Source of the DNA: Sphingomonas sp. CCH21-G11
GTDB taxonomy: Bacteria; Pseudomonadota; Alphaproteobacteria; Sphingomonadales; Sphingomonadaceae
NCBI RefSeq assembly: GCF_001555965.1
Contig: NZ_LSHX01000003.1
Location: forward strand, 19,995 to 83,994
Reading direction: 5' to 3'
Length of the DNA: 64,000 nucleotides
Shown here: positions 30,401 to 39,238 of the stretch, piece by piece
Layout of the letters: each line of letters begins with the position of its first letter
Position numbering within the stretch: the first letter of the stretch is position 1
Position numbers and translations under genes: made by a program
Notes under the pieces: generated by a model
Databases searched by the model: none
Seen by the model: the letters and a program-made list of their open reading frames with translations, nothing else
Told to the model about the DNA's origin: nothing

Positions 30401-32080
30401 CTATCGCCCCTGGCGATCGTTCGGCGACAACAGGATGTTGTCGGGCAACGCTTTGCCCGCATACCATTCGTGCAGCTTCACCGCCGCCTGCGCATTGTAC
30501 TGGCTCCCCGGATCGGTCGTGGCATAGCTTTCGAAATACGACAGATGCGGCAGGATTCCGGTCGGCGAAGCGAGCCGGACCGCGGCCTGCAGCGCACGCC
30601 CGATATTGGTCGTCGCCGGCGACGACCCGTCCGGATTGCTGACGTTGAGCAGGGCCGGGATCGGATCGTTGCGATCCGACAGCGTATGGTAATTGACCGC
30701 CCGCAGTTCGGGAATGTCGCGCACGCCCGGATTCTGGGACGAACCGGCAAAGCTGCGCGCGATATGACGCTCGCCCGCTGCGGGGCCGATCCCCAGAAAC
30801 TCGACGCGGCTTAGCATCTGCGCGCGCGCGCTCTCGCTCATGCCCTGGCTGTTGCGCAAATAGTCGTTGACCATCCGCAGCGCCTCGTTGCCGATCGCGG
30901 CACCCTGGCTGTAGCCGATCAACTTCACCTTTCCGTCGCCGTTCAGGAGCTGGTCGAGGATCGCGTTCGCGGCAGTTGCGGCCGCCTGGCGATTGCCCGA
31001 CATCAGCTGCTGAAGCCGCTGATCGGTGACGTTGAGGTCGGGCAGGCGGTTGGATGGATTGTCCTCGAGCACGTTGCGGCCGACCGAGATCATCTTGTCC
31101 ATCGACGACACGTTGACCACGTGATCCACCGGCGCGCGGAACAGCGCCGAAAGCTCCATCGCCTGCATCGCCGACCGATTGACGTCGGTGTTCACCCCGT
31201 TGATGAAAATGACCGGCGGCCGTCCGGCGTCCGCCCCGCCCGCAAGCGCGCGATACATGTTCGCATTTTCGGGCCGGCTCGCCTGCAACCGGGCGTCGTT
31301 CACCGCCTTGTTCCGCTCGAGCGACAGCGAGACGTTGTCGACGACCAGCTCGGCGATCCGGTTGGTATTGGCATCGCGCCGCTGCTCGAGTTCGCGGTTG
31401 TTGCCGACGATGTTGATGCCGATCCGCGCGGACAGGCCGATATTCTCGGCGGTCAGGCGCTGCAGTTCGGCGTCGTTCGCGCCGATGCGCCGGGTCAGGT
31501 CGCGGATGGTGAGTTCGGCATTGCGCTGGGAAATCGCGTCGACGGCCAGCGGGTTGCCGCTTTCGGTCGACACGCGCTCACGCGGGACGGCCTGGCGATA
31601 GTCGCTCCGGCCAAAGCCGCTGACAAGCTCGTCGACATCACCCGCAGAGGTTGCGAGGTCCCGCGAGTAATCGGCGTTCACGCCGCGCTGAAGCTGGGAC
31701 TCGCGCTGCAATTGCGCTTCCATGCCGGCGACGCGCGTGCCCCAGATCGGATTGCCGAGCCGCGTTTCGGGTGCATGCCGGTTTGGTGAATCGGTGCGCG
31801 CGGCGACGAGGGTGGTCGAAACCTGGTCCCCGCCTGCCAGCGCGCGGGCCAGTTCACCCTGCTCGACGGGCGTCAGTACCGCCTGAAGCGCGTTCGCCTC
31901 CGCCCGGATGCGCTGGGGATCACCGCCGAACCGCAGCGCGATCTCGGCACCGAGCGTGCCGACGTCGATGCCCAACGCATCGCGCGGCAAGGAATTGACC
32001 GCTTGCGCCGACAAACGCGCGTCATCCGATGGGGGCGCGGAAAATAGGTTGGCGGTTACGCCTGCGAGCTGCCCGGTCAT
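30401..32080 (-). CDS. Putative T3SS effector, alpha/beta serine hydrolase (lipase-like)
   Basis: A 559-residue protein without Sec signal. The N-terminus has LTPVEQGELARAL at residues 69-81, the motif shared with the nuclease toxin and the protein at 27770. A coiled-coil-like middle (about 180-270) follows. The C-terminal alpha/beta hydrolase domain begins with VIFINGVNTD (oxyanion region), has the nucleophile elbow GYSQG (S391), and plausible Asp (D472, in SDRNDP) and His (H512, in PHLSYF). Such effectors may attack lipids or esters. An operator-like site lies upstream. The ATG at 32080 is chosen; the upstream frame is not protein-like. Confidence 0.72.
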   Translation of the reverse strand: MTGQLAGVTANLFSAPPSDDARLSAQAVNSLPRDALGIDVGTLGAEIALRFGGDPQRIRAEANALQAVLTPVEQGELARALAGGDQVSTTLVAARTDSPNRHAPETRLGNPIWGTRVAGMEAQLQRESQLQRGVNADYSRDLATSAGDVDELVSGFGRSDYRQAVPRERVSTESGNPLAVDAISQRNAELTIRDLTRRIGANDAELQRLTAENIGLSARIGINIVGNNRELEQRRDANTNRIAELVVDNVSLSLERNKAVNDARLQASRPENANMYRALAGGADAGRPPVIFINGVNTDVNRSAMQAMELSALFRAPVDHVVNVSSMDKMISVGRNVLEDNPSNRLPDLNVTDQRLQQLMSGNRQAAATAANAILDQLLNGDGKVKLIGYSQGAAIGNEALRMVNDYLRNSQGMSESARAQMLSRVEFLGIGPAAGERHIARSFAGSSQNPGVRDIPELRAVNYHTLSDRNDPIPALLNVSNPDGSSPATTNIGRALQAAVRLASPTGILPHLSYFESYATTDPGSQYNAQAAVKLHEWYAGKALPDNILLSPNDRQGR

Positions 32081-32110
32081 CACGCGAACTCCCGTTATGG
32101 TGGGAGCGAA

Positions 32111-32154
32111 GTGTCCGACTGGCGCCGCCACCACGCAATAATCGGAACGACTAG
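32111..32154 (-). promoter_or_regulatory. Effector operator E (variant with 15-base spacer)
   Basis: On the minus strand CTAGTCGTTCCGATTAT (32138-32154) matches the left block of the other operators, and CCAGTCGGACAC (32111-32122) matches the right arm in part. The spacer is 15 bases rather than five, a difference of ten, about one DNA turn. The right arm is only 30 bases from the ATG. It is the least certain of the five. Confidence 0.5.
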
Positions 32155-32262
32155 CGCCGGAGGGGCAACATCCCGTCGGCGCGGACGCCCATGCACGCGG
32201 TTTCCAGATCCGGCCCGGCGGACCCTCTCGACGTTCCGCGACGAGGCGGAACGGATAGCCAT

Positions 32263-32278
32263 GTGGCGGAGACGGAGG
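32263..32278. repeat. Direct repeat, attL-like copy of the tRNA-Ser 3' end
   Basis: GTGGCGGAGACGGAGG at 32263-32278 is identical to 54410-54425, which covers the CCA end and acceptor/T-arm side of tRNA-Ser. The match ends just outside these bases on both sides. It marks the left border of the accessory segment. Confidence 0.6.
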
Positions 32279-32572
32279 CACCCCTTATTGAGCTCTAAGA
32301 TTCTATAATAATGACGTTTTTCTGAACCCAGACTTCGTCTACCCCACACTTTTCCCCACATCGGGTCAGAGATGTGATGGATCACGCTGACATCGGGTGG
32401 CCGCTTTGCGCCCCAAAGTCGGACGCTCAGCCGTAGATCGACGCCACCCGAAAGCGGACGAAGCTCATTTGGGTAGCCTCACGACCAGCGAATAGTTCGA
32501 ATCTTTCCCGGCGCGCCATTCACCGCCGTTAGCCGCCGTGAAATGCGCTTAGGTCGCATTCACTGCGATCGA

Positions 32573-32764
32573 TCACAAAGCAGCGATCTCATAATCGTAA
32601 ACGCGACGATGATAGGCTGCGACATAGTTCGAATCCTGAGGGGGTGAAACGTCAGTGAGGTGTCGCCGCGAGTTGGCGCTGTTCACTTCGGCACGAGCGA
32701 CGTGGGTGCCAACCTCGCCCGCGCCGATGATGCCGATCGACGTCATCGTTGCGTCAAGTGCCAA
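32573..32764 (-). pseudogene. Remnant of an F420-dependent NADP oxidoreductase-like gene
   Basis: A 63-codon frame reads TSIGIIGAGEVGTHVARA, the N-terminal nucleotide-binding loop of NADPH-dependent F420 reductase-like proteins. It then jumps to ANSRRHLT, as if about ten residues of the usual strand (...VVIANSRG) had been deleted, and ends in unrelated sequence after about 40 residues. The family is normally about 200 residues long. It is a decayed fragment near the left end of the island. Confidence 0.55.
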
Positions 32765-32919
32765 ACGCCCCGTCTATCGTTTGCATGGCTCCCCGAGCTG
32801 ATCTGCTGTCTTAGCCATTGGATCATTCGATTCGTAGCGCAAGATCGCCTCGACACTCGGAATCATGGAAAGCGCTAGCGCAACGCCTACTACTTCGAGA
32901 TCGAAAGGCGCGTGGTGGT

Positions 32920-33633
32920 TCATACAAGAAATGAAAAAGAGTTGCCGAAATTGTGAAGCACAATGGGGATCACCAAGCTTCCAGTCCGTAGACGCAGCCA
33001 CACCGCGATGAAGGATGGAATGGCGGTCAGTGCCATGGTGACCGGATCGAACGAGAAGCCACCATCGGCATAACCGAACGCGTGCGTCATGCCGAACAGC
33101 ACGGATGACAGTACGGCCCCCCAACCCCATTCGACGCCAAACAGCCACTTGCGCCCGCGGAAAGCCTGATCGAGCGCGAAAAGCAGGACGCCGCGATAGA
33201 ACAGCTCTTCCTCCAGGCCAGGCATTGTCATCTGGAATGCGACGTCTTCTGCGCTGGGTTGGTCGGCAGGGAAGACCATGGCGATGACAATGAAGAAGGC
33301 GCAGTAGGCAACAGCAACGGGGACCGCAGCCTTCAGACTGCCCGGTTCGTGCGACAAGGTTAATCCGACCTGGCGGAACCCAAAGGCCGGGCGGGCCGCA
33401 ATAGCGATGGTGACTGCCAGAGCCATAAACTTGCCTTGCCAGTTCCACGCCCCTCCAATCAGATCTGGCAGCAAGCCATAGCAGCGCGTCAGAAGGACAT
33501 CGTTGATCGCCACCAGCAAGGCAGCAATGGCGAGCCAGCGCACCGAGAAATTGCGCCGGTCGGCGAGGCCCAAAACTGCTCCCAGAAAAAGCAGAATAGC
33601 CAAGGTCCCCGCTAGTCCGATCAGTCCGTTCAC
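32920..33633 (-). CDS. CPBP-family intramembrane metalloprotease
   Basis: A 237-residue membrane protein with about seven hydrophobic segments. The CAAX-protease/bacteriocin-processing family motifs are visible: EEELFYRG (E141, E142), a second block FGMTHAFGY with H184, and a late LHNFGNS. These residues bind the catalytic metal. Such proteases can process peptides or give self-protection, but the substrate is unknown. It is encoded downstream of the AraC-type regulator at 33716-34813 on the same strand. Confidence 0.87.
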   Translation of the reverse strand: MNGLIGLAGTLAILLFLGAVLGLADRRNFSVRWLAIAALLVAINDVLLTRCYGLLPDLIGGAWNWQGKFMALAVTIAIAARPAFGFRQVGLTLSHEPGSLKAAVPVAVAYCAFFIVIAMVFPADQPSAEDVAFQMTMPGLEEELFYRGVLLFALDQAFRGRKWLFGVEWGWGAVLSSVLFGMTHAFGYADGGFSFDPVTMALTAIPSFIAVWLRLRTGSLVIPIVLHNFGNSFSFLV

Positions 33634-33715
33634 GCAGCCGCCCTTCCGTTTCGGTGAGCACGGTGGCTAGCGCATGACCGCCGGTCACGCTCCTCAGAAG
33701 ACGGAATTTCTTTCC

Positions 33716-34813
33716 TCAGAACCCGGCTTCGGGGCTACTGAGAGCAGTTCCGGCGTTGTGAAGGGCGGCAGCCCGATATTCGCTCGGCGTGCAACCTACA
33801 ATGGCTCGGAAGACGCGGTTGAAGCTGGCCAGAGAGGCAAAGCCGCTGTCCAACGCGATCGTGATCAGCTTTTCGTTGCGATCCCGTTCCTGGAGCAAAC
33901 GGCGCGCCTCCAAGATCCGGTGGGTATTCAGGAAGGCGCGGAAATGATCGTGGCCCAACTGCTGGTTTATCAGCGTCCTGACGGCGCGCTCCGGCGCCGC
34001 CATAAGCTCGACAAACTTCGGAAATGTCAGCTCGGGATCGAGATGCACCCTATTGTCCTCGATCAGGGTACACAGCCGGGCGTGCAGCGGGTCAGTTCGG
34101 TCAGAGGTCCCGTCAGGAATGGGCTCGGGAGCAACTGCACGGGCTTCAACCACGCCAAAGAATAAAGCATCGCCCCGAACTGTGAGAACCCGACCTGCCA
34201 GCCATACGCCGAACCCGAGGATCATCGCGTTCTGGGCCATGGAGAAAGCAAGCGGCCGCCAATCAAAACCGAATAGCACATCCGCAGCAAGATCGATGAA
34301 TAGCATCCCGCTCAGCAGCACCACCACCAGAACGCGCGCGTTGTGGCGCTGCTCGATCAGGTCGCCCTGCCGCTCATCCAGAAGGCGCCGGACAAGATGG
34401 GCGACGATCCCGAAGCCCATCATCACAAGCGCATGCGACAACCCGGCATCGGCGAGCCTGTTTCCCAGCAGCCCCCGGCCGGCTGCCGCAATACCCGCCC
34501 AAGCAAGCCCGACCATCAAAACGCCACCCCGCAACCGGAACCGGCTGTCAAAGCAAGACAGGGCAAACCACCACAGAAAAATGACTGTGAACCCGCTTGC
34601 TGCGCTCGCAAGATCTCCCACCAGCCCTGCAGGCTGGAACGATACGAGCGGCGTATTGCCAAGGAGGAAGCCAGCCAGGCACACAGCCAAAGGCGCAAAC
34701 AGCAGAGCCGGCAACCCAACCCGGCGTTTCTGGCCGAACAAAAGCCATGCAAGCAGAAACAGAATGCTCAGAGACCCAATACGTAAGACTAGGTCCAATT
34801 GGTCGATGATCAT
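33716..34813 (-). CDS. Membrane-bound AraC-family regulator (7TM-AraC)
   Basis: A 365-residue protein: residues about 1-215 hold seven hydrophobic segments, and the C-terminal 110 residues are an AraC DNA-binding domain with two helix-turn-helix motifs (ending in IALDSGFASLASFNRVFRAIVGCTPSEYR). This layout couples a membrane sensor to transcription. The ATG at 34813 fits the first membrane helix; an ATG at 34867 is possible. A similar protein is encoded at 43875-44930. Confidence 0.85.
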   Translation of the reverse strand: MIIDQLDLVLRIGSLSILFLLAWLLFGQKRRVGLPALLFAPLAVCLAGFLLGNTPLVSFQPAGLVGDLASAASGFTVIFLWWFALSCFDSRFRLRGGVLMVGLAWAGIAAAGRGLLGNRLADAGLSHALVMMGFGIVAHLVRRLLDERQGDLIEQRHNARVLVVVLLSGMLFIDLAADVLFGFDWRPLAFSMAQNAMILGFGVWLAGRVLTVRGDALFFGVVEARAVAPEPIPDGTSDRTDPLHARLCTLIEDNRVHLDPELTFPKFVELMAAPERAVRTLINQQLGHDHFRAFLNTHRILEARRLLQERDRNEKLITIALDSGFASLASFNRVFRAIVGCTPSEYRAAALHNAGTALSSPEAGF

Positions 34814-35259
34814 GTCCAGATAATAGCGCCAAATCCGATGGTTCAATATGGGATTTGCCCCGTACATCCCCCCCGTGAACAGCCATCGCCGGCAACGCGG
34901 GGCGATCCCGAAACCGGCCCGGCTGCTTAGGTCATTTTTTCCTCTGAAGCCGAAACCCTCAAACCGACAAGCTTTCAGTCGTTCAGAATCGAAGTCTCAC
35001 TCCACGACGCCTGCCGCTTGTCAGCGTCAAAAAGCAGCCCCCTCAGAAGGGTTGAACCTCTCGCGAATAGCCCAGAACGAAGATTCACCAAGCTGACGAC
35101 CGGGCGCTCGGGTGCTTCCCGAAGTCGTGGCCCGCTGCCTGCAAAAGAGGGCCAGAGACACACTCCGGCCCAGTTTTCGGAGTGGGGGACGGCCAAAGCT
35201 GAAGCTCGGCTTGCCGCTCGATCGCCCAGTAAGCCAGTGTGAGATCCCGTCGGACATGC
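34814..35259. other. Intergenic, no gene seen
   Basis: About 446 bases between the AraC-type gene and the VOC gene. Short open frames exist on both strands, but none has protein-like content, a ribosome site or a recognisable domain. It presumably holds the promoter of the AraC-type gene; I see no clear repeat or RNA. Confidence 0.5.
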
Positions 35260-35712
35260 TCAGCCAGCGCTGGGCTTGAACTCGAAGAACTCGAGGACGT
35301 TGCCGTCAGGATCAGTCATGCGGAAGAACCTGAAAGGCCCCTCGCTCACGATGCCGGGCGCCTCGATGCTGCCGGGCGCAACCGATGATGCATGCGCGAA
35401 GGCCTGCTCGATATCGGCGACCTTGATGTACGGCCGGACGCTTCCGGCTCGCGGCTCATTGGCGGCATAGGCTTTGCGCGAGACGATGCCGAACAAACCG
35501 CCGGCCAAATTGAAACCGATCAATGCAGGGGTTCGCACTTCGGGCGACGTCTCCAGAAGCACCTCATAGAAGCGCGCGGACCGTTCGACATCGTCAGCAA
35601 GGACGTAGAGGCCAAACCGCTCCACGGAGATCGACTGCGCCATCGCTGGGGTGGCTTGCGTGATCAGCGCTCCAGCAACCAAGGTCGCAATTAGGGCTTG
35701 CCGCAGTTTCAT
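35260..35712 (-). CDS. Exported VOC-family (glyoxalase fold) protein
   Basis: A 150-residue protein: a signal peptide (MKLRQALIATLVAGALITQATPAMAQ) followed by a single vicinal-oxygen-chelate domain (RFGLYVLADDVERSARFYEVLL... and FRMTDPDGNVLEFFEF at the end). VOC proteins bind metals and small molecules; an exported version is less usual. It is transcribed divergently from the WYL-type regulator at 35819, about 107 bases apart, and is its likely target. Confidence 0.83.
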   Translation of the reverse strand: MKLRQALIATLVAGALITQATPAMAQSISVERFGLYVLADDVERSARFYEVLLETSPEVRTPALIGFNLAGGLFGIVSRKAYAANEPRAGSVRPYIKVADIEQAFAHASSVAPGSIEAPGIVSEGPFRFFRMTDPDGNVLEFFEFKPSAG

Positions 35713-35818
35713 AATTTCATCCCTCCTTCTTGACGTATGACACCATGTGCCACGGCGCTGCTGCCAACATGCTGTCAGCATGGTACGACATGCATGTAAG
35801 CCGATAGAGGAGTGCTCG

Positions 35819-36571
35819 GTGCGGCGTGCGGAGCGATTGTTTGAGATCCTGCAGATCCTGCGACGTGCGCGTACGCCCGTCACGGCCGAGACCATTGCCA
35901 GTGAACTCGAGGTATCGAAAAGATCCGTTTATCGCGACATAGCTGCCCTGCTCGCGTTGCGGGTGCCGATCAGGGGCGAGGCAGGTGTCGGATATGTCCT
36001 TGAGCGGGGGTTCGATCTTCCGCCGCTGATGCTTACCCCTGACGAGCTCGATGCAGCCATTCTCGGCGCGAACTGGGTCCTGACCCGTGGCGAACCGGAG
36101 ATGGCGCTTGCCGCGCGCAACCTCGTTGCCAAGCTCGAGGCCGTCGTGCCGGAGGAGCTGCGTGGTCAGATCGCGGTTCCGACCACCTCGGTCGCACCCG
36201 TCCCACCATCCGCCGACCTGATCAGCAGTGCTTCCTTGCGGCGCGCGATCCGTGACCGGCGCAAGGTTCACATCGTCTACCGCGATTCTTTGGAAAGCAG
36301 CAGCGAGCGGACAATCTGGCCAGTCATGCTGGGCTACCGCGACGCCGGTAGAATTCTGGCCGCCTGGTGCGAACTGCGCGGCGACTTCCGTTTTTTCCGA
36401 ACCGACCGGATGCTCGCAATGGACGTTCTGGAGCAGGTCATTCCTGAGCGCGCTCAGGTTCTACGCACCAGATGGCGCGACGCCATGGACAAGGAGCGGG
36501 AACGATATGTCCGTGCCGAAGACCACAAGCGTCAGGAGCAAAATCCCGCGGCTGCGCCCAAAGATTGCTGA
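35819..36571 (+). CDS. YafY/DeoR-type regulator (HTH + WYL domain)
   Basis: A 250-residue regulator: N-terminal HTH_11 domain (RRAERLFEILQILRRARTPVTAETIASELEVSKRSVYRDI) and a C-terminal WYL-like ligand-sensing domain (about residues 130-235, with the basic RRKVHIVYRD). The GTG at 35819 has an AGAGGAG ribosome site; an in-frame ATG at 35783 is less likely. It is divergent from the exported VOC gene, and the pair probably forms a regulator-target unit. Confidence 0.87.
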   Translation: MRRAERLFEILQILRRARTPVTAETIASELEVSKRSVYRDIAALLALRVPIRGEAGVGYVLERGFDLPPLMLTPDELDAAILGANWVLTRGEPEMALAARNLVAKLEAVVPEELRGQIAVPTTSVAPVPPSADLISSASLRRAIRDRRKVHIVYRDSLESSSERTIWPVMLGYRDAGRILAAWCELRGDFRFFRTDRMLAMDVLEQVIPERAQVLRTRWRDAMDKERERYVRAEDHKRQEQNPAAAPKDC

Positions 36572-36820
36572 CGCTGGTGCTGGCTAGCACCTGTCAAGGA
36601 CGCAGGCGCAGCTCAGGGCACGAATTGCAGCATGTCGTGCCCTGCATCGCGCCCCGCCTCGACAGGCCTCTGCCATGCGTTGAGAAGCGGTTCGATGTTT
36701 TCCTCGGCAAGCCCGCTCGTCGACCAGCACGTTGCCTGACCAGTGAGTGCCGCCCTTCTTCCCAGAGTCTGATCGACAAACAACTTGACGCCAACTCTAC
36801 ATAGGTAGAGTTATTGCCAC

Positions 36821-37132
36821 ATGACTCGCACACGCTCCTTTTCGCCAGCTGCCAGGCGGGTACTCGCCGCTCTGCTCGATAAAGCCGGATCCTGGTCCTA
36901 TGGCTATGATCTGGCCAAAATCACCGGGATCAAGTCGGGCACGCTCTACCCCTTGCTGATCCGCCTGGAAGAGAGAGGCCTGCTTGAAACCGAATGGCAG
37001 CCGCCCGCCGAAACCGGTCGTCCGCCCCGCCACATTTACAGGCTGACGGCAGCGGGGATCGAGGTGGCGCGAGCCAACCCCATCGTGCCGGCGGGCTCGG
37101 ACCGCTCCTCGCTGCGGGAGGTGCGCATATGA
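36821..37132 (+). CDS. PadR-family transcriptional regulator
   Basis: A 103-residue winged-helix protein with the PadR pattern: WSYGYDLAKITGIKSGTLYPLLIRLEERGLLETEWQ, then GRPPRHIYRLTAAG. PadR proteins are usually repressors that respond to small molecules. Its stop overlaps the start of the membrane protein at 37129 (ATGA), a common PadR-membrane protein pairing. Confidence 0.9.
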   Translation: MTRTRSFSPAARRVLAALLDKAGSWSYGYDLAKITGIKSGTLYPLLIRLEERGLLETEWQPPAETGRPPRHIYRLTAAGIEVARANPIVPAGSDRSSLREVRI

Positions 37133-38265
37133 GCCGCAGGGCCCTGCGCCAATTGTCCAACTGGATCCTTGGCCGACTGGTCGGGCTGGCACCCGCTCAT
37201 ATGCAGAATTGGGCTGAGGCGGTGCGGGCCGAAGCTGCGGCCATTGCCGACGACGGTGAGGCACTGCGCTTTGCCGCCGGGGCAGGCTCGGGTCTGGCGC
37301 TCACCTTCATCAAGACCCGGCTGAGCGATGCTCTTGGCCTTGCCAGCGACCGCCTCGGGCCGCGCCGTCTTGCCGCTCTGGCTGCCACGGCGGCCGTGAT
37401 GATCGGCGTGATCCATCTCCACGTTGCCGACGCGTCGTCATCCATGATCCTCGTGAACCTTGCCTCGCTTGGCGTCGGTCTGGCGCTGCTGGCGGGCGCG
37501 GCAGTCTGGCAAGGCGCTTCTGACCGTGGACGCGCCATCGCAGCGCTCAGCATGGCCGGATTGCTGGTGCTGACGAGCCTGTTCGGAGTTGCCTCACATG
37601 GCGTTGTGCGTTGGGTCGCGGCCGGGCCGCTGCTGGTGCAATCGAGCCTGATCCTGCTGCCCGCCCTGTTGACGATGTTCGCGCGCAAGACCACGGCTGC
37701 GGGCGCGGCGGCGCTGGTGGTTGCTGCGGTGGCCATGGCGATGCAACCCGACCGGGCGATGGCAGGCGCGATGGTAGCAGGGATCGCCATGCTCTGGCTG
37801 CTGCACCGCAACCGGCAGGTGGCCATTGTGCTCGCGGCAAGCGCGTCGGGCTTTGTGGCCACGCTGGTGCGGGCCGACAACCTTCCCCCGGTGCGTTTTA
37901 CCGAGGGCGTGTTCACGCAGACCTGGCAGGTGCACCCGCTGCTCGGCTTTGCTGTAGCGAGCGCAGGCGCGCTGCTGTTGTTGCCAGCTGCAGCCTTCGG
38001 CCCCCGTGACAGCGATTGCGCGCGGCAATGCGCGGTATTCGGCGCAATCTGGCTCGCGATCATTCTGGCTGCTGTGATCGGCAATTATCCGACGCCGCTG
38101 GTGGGATACGGCGGCAGCGCGATCATCGGATACCTGCTCAGCGCCTGCATGCTTCCGCCAACGCCGCTGGCCCGCCAAGGGCTTCATTCCGCCGTCAAGC
38201 AGTCCGCACGCTCGCAGCCCGACAACTTGGCCCGCCTGTTCCCGAGGAGGACGTCATGCGCCTGA
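37129..38265 (+). CDS. Polytopic membrane protein of unknown function
   Basis: A 378-residue protein: an N-terminal soluble segment of about 65 residues (AHMQNWAEAVRAEAAAIADDGEALRFAAGAG), a pattern often seen in proteins encoded next to PadR regulators, then about ten hydrophobic segments. No transporter motif is recognised. It overlaps the PadR gene upstream and the hydrolase gene downstream (10 bases), so the three form an operon. Confidence 0.8.
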   Translation: MSRRALRQLSNWILGRLVGLAPAHMQNWAEAVRAEAAAIADDGEALRFAAGAGSGLALTFIKTRLSDALGLASDRLGPRRLAALAATAAVMIGVIHLHVADASSSMILVNLASLGVGLALLAGAAVWQGASDRGRAIAALSMAGLLVLTSLFGVASHGVVRWVAAGPLLVQSSLILLPALLTMFARKTTAAGAAALVVAAVAMAMQPDRAMAGAMVAGIAMLWLLHRNRQVAIVLAASASGFVATLVRADNLPPVRFTEGVFTQTWQVHPLLGFAVASAGALLLLPAAAFGPRDSDCARQCAVFGAIWLAIILAAVIGNYPTPLVGYGGSAIIGYLLSACMLPPTPLARQGLHSAVKQSARSQPDNLARLFPRRTSCA

Positions 38266-39155
38266 CCCTGCGCCATCCCCGCCGTGCGATCACCCTAGGT
38301 TTGGTCGCCGTCCTGTTGGCTTGCGGCTATTGGGCCTGGCGCACGCTGACGACACCGCAGGGCGCGCAGACCGTAGCCTTCACCCCCGCGTCGGAGGAAT
38401 GCGCCAGCGACGGGCCTATGAAGTACTGCGTCTACCGCGCGCGCGGAGGGACCAATGGCGATATTGTCTATCACCTGCATGGCCGCAATCTCGACGAGCG
38501 CATCTGGAACGACGCGACCTATTACACGGGCCTGCTTCAGGCGCAGTGGCAGGCAAAGGGCGTTCGCCCGCCGACGGTGGTGACGCTGTCCTATGGCGGA
38601 AGCTGGCTGCTGTCCCCCAAGGGCGCTGCCCCCGACAGCGGCTTGCTGGAGGACATGATCGAGCGGTTTCCTGCCATCGAGAAAAAGCTGGGCACGCCGC
38701 GGCGGCGTATCCTGTTGGGGGAATCGATGGGCGGGCTCAATGTGCTGATCGCGGGGCTGGCCTATCCTGATCGCTTTGCCCGCATCGCCGCGCTGTGCCC
38801 CGGCGTCTACAAGGTCTCTCCCTTTGCGCCGATCAGTGAAATCAGGGCCGGCTTGGTTCGTACTGGCGCTGATCCGAAGGTCGCCTTCGGCATCTGGATG
38901 CTGGCCCGCCGTCACTACAGCAATGACCGCGAGTGGCGCGCCACCTCACCGCTGACCTTGATCGAGCAGGCGGGGCCCCAGTCCCCGGCGCTCTATTTGT
39001 CGAACGGACTGTATGACGCCTTCGGCAATTTCGAGGGAACACAGGCACTGGCCGAGCGGGCCCGCGCCCGCGCCGTCCAGACCGAGTGGCATCCGCTTTA
39101 CGGGGGGCACTGCGCATTGGACGCGCCCTCGGTTGCCGCGTTTCTGGTCGCGTGA
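38256..39155 (+). CDS. Alpha/beta hydrolase, esterase-like, membrane-anchored or exported
   Basis: A 299-residue protein with a hydrophobic N-terminal segment (residues about 9-30) that is a signal anchor or signal peptide. The esterase domain has YHLHGRN near the oxyanion site, the nucleophile elbow GESMGG, a late acid-containing segment (LYLSNGLYDAFG) and GGHC for the catalytic His. It is likely a periplasmic esterase of the S-formylglutathione hydrolase/putative esterase type. The start has a GAGGAGG ribosome site. Confidence 0.82.
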   Translation: MRLTLRHPRRAITLGLVAVLLACGYWAWRTLTTPQGAQTVAFTPASEECASDGPMKYCVYRARGGTNGDIVYHLHGRNLDERIWNDATYYTGLLQAQWQAKGVRPPTVVTLSYGGSWLLSPKGAAPDSGLLEDMIERFPAIEKKLGTPRRRILLGESMGGLNVLIAGLAYPDRFARIAALCPGVYKVSPFAPISEIRAGLVRTGADPKVAFGIWMLARRHYSNDREWRATSPLTLIEQAGPQSPALYLSNGLYDAFGNFEGTQALAERARARAVQTEWHPLYGGHCALDAPSVAAFLVA

Positions 39156-39238
39156 CGGCCACAAAAGGGGAACATGATGATGAGGTTTGGGAAGCCAGCA
39201 TCGCAAAACATTGCTGATTAAAAACAAGGGCTTGAAAC

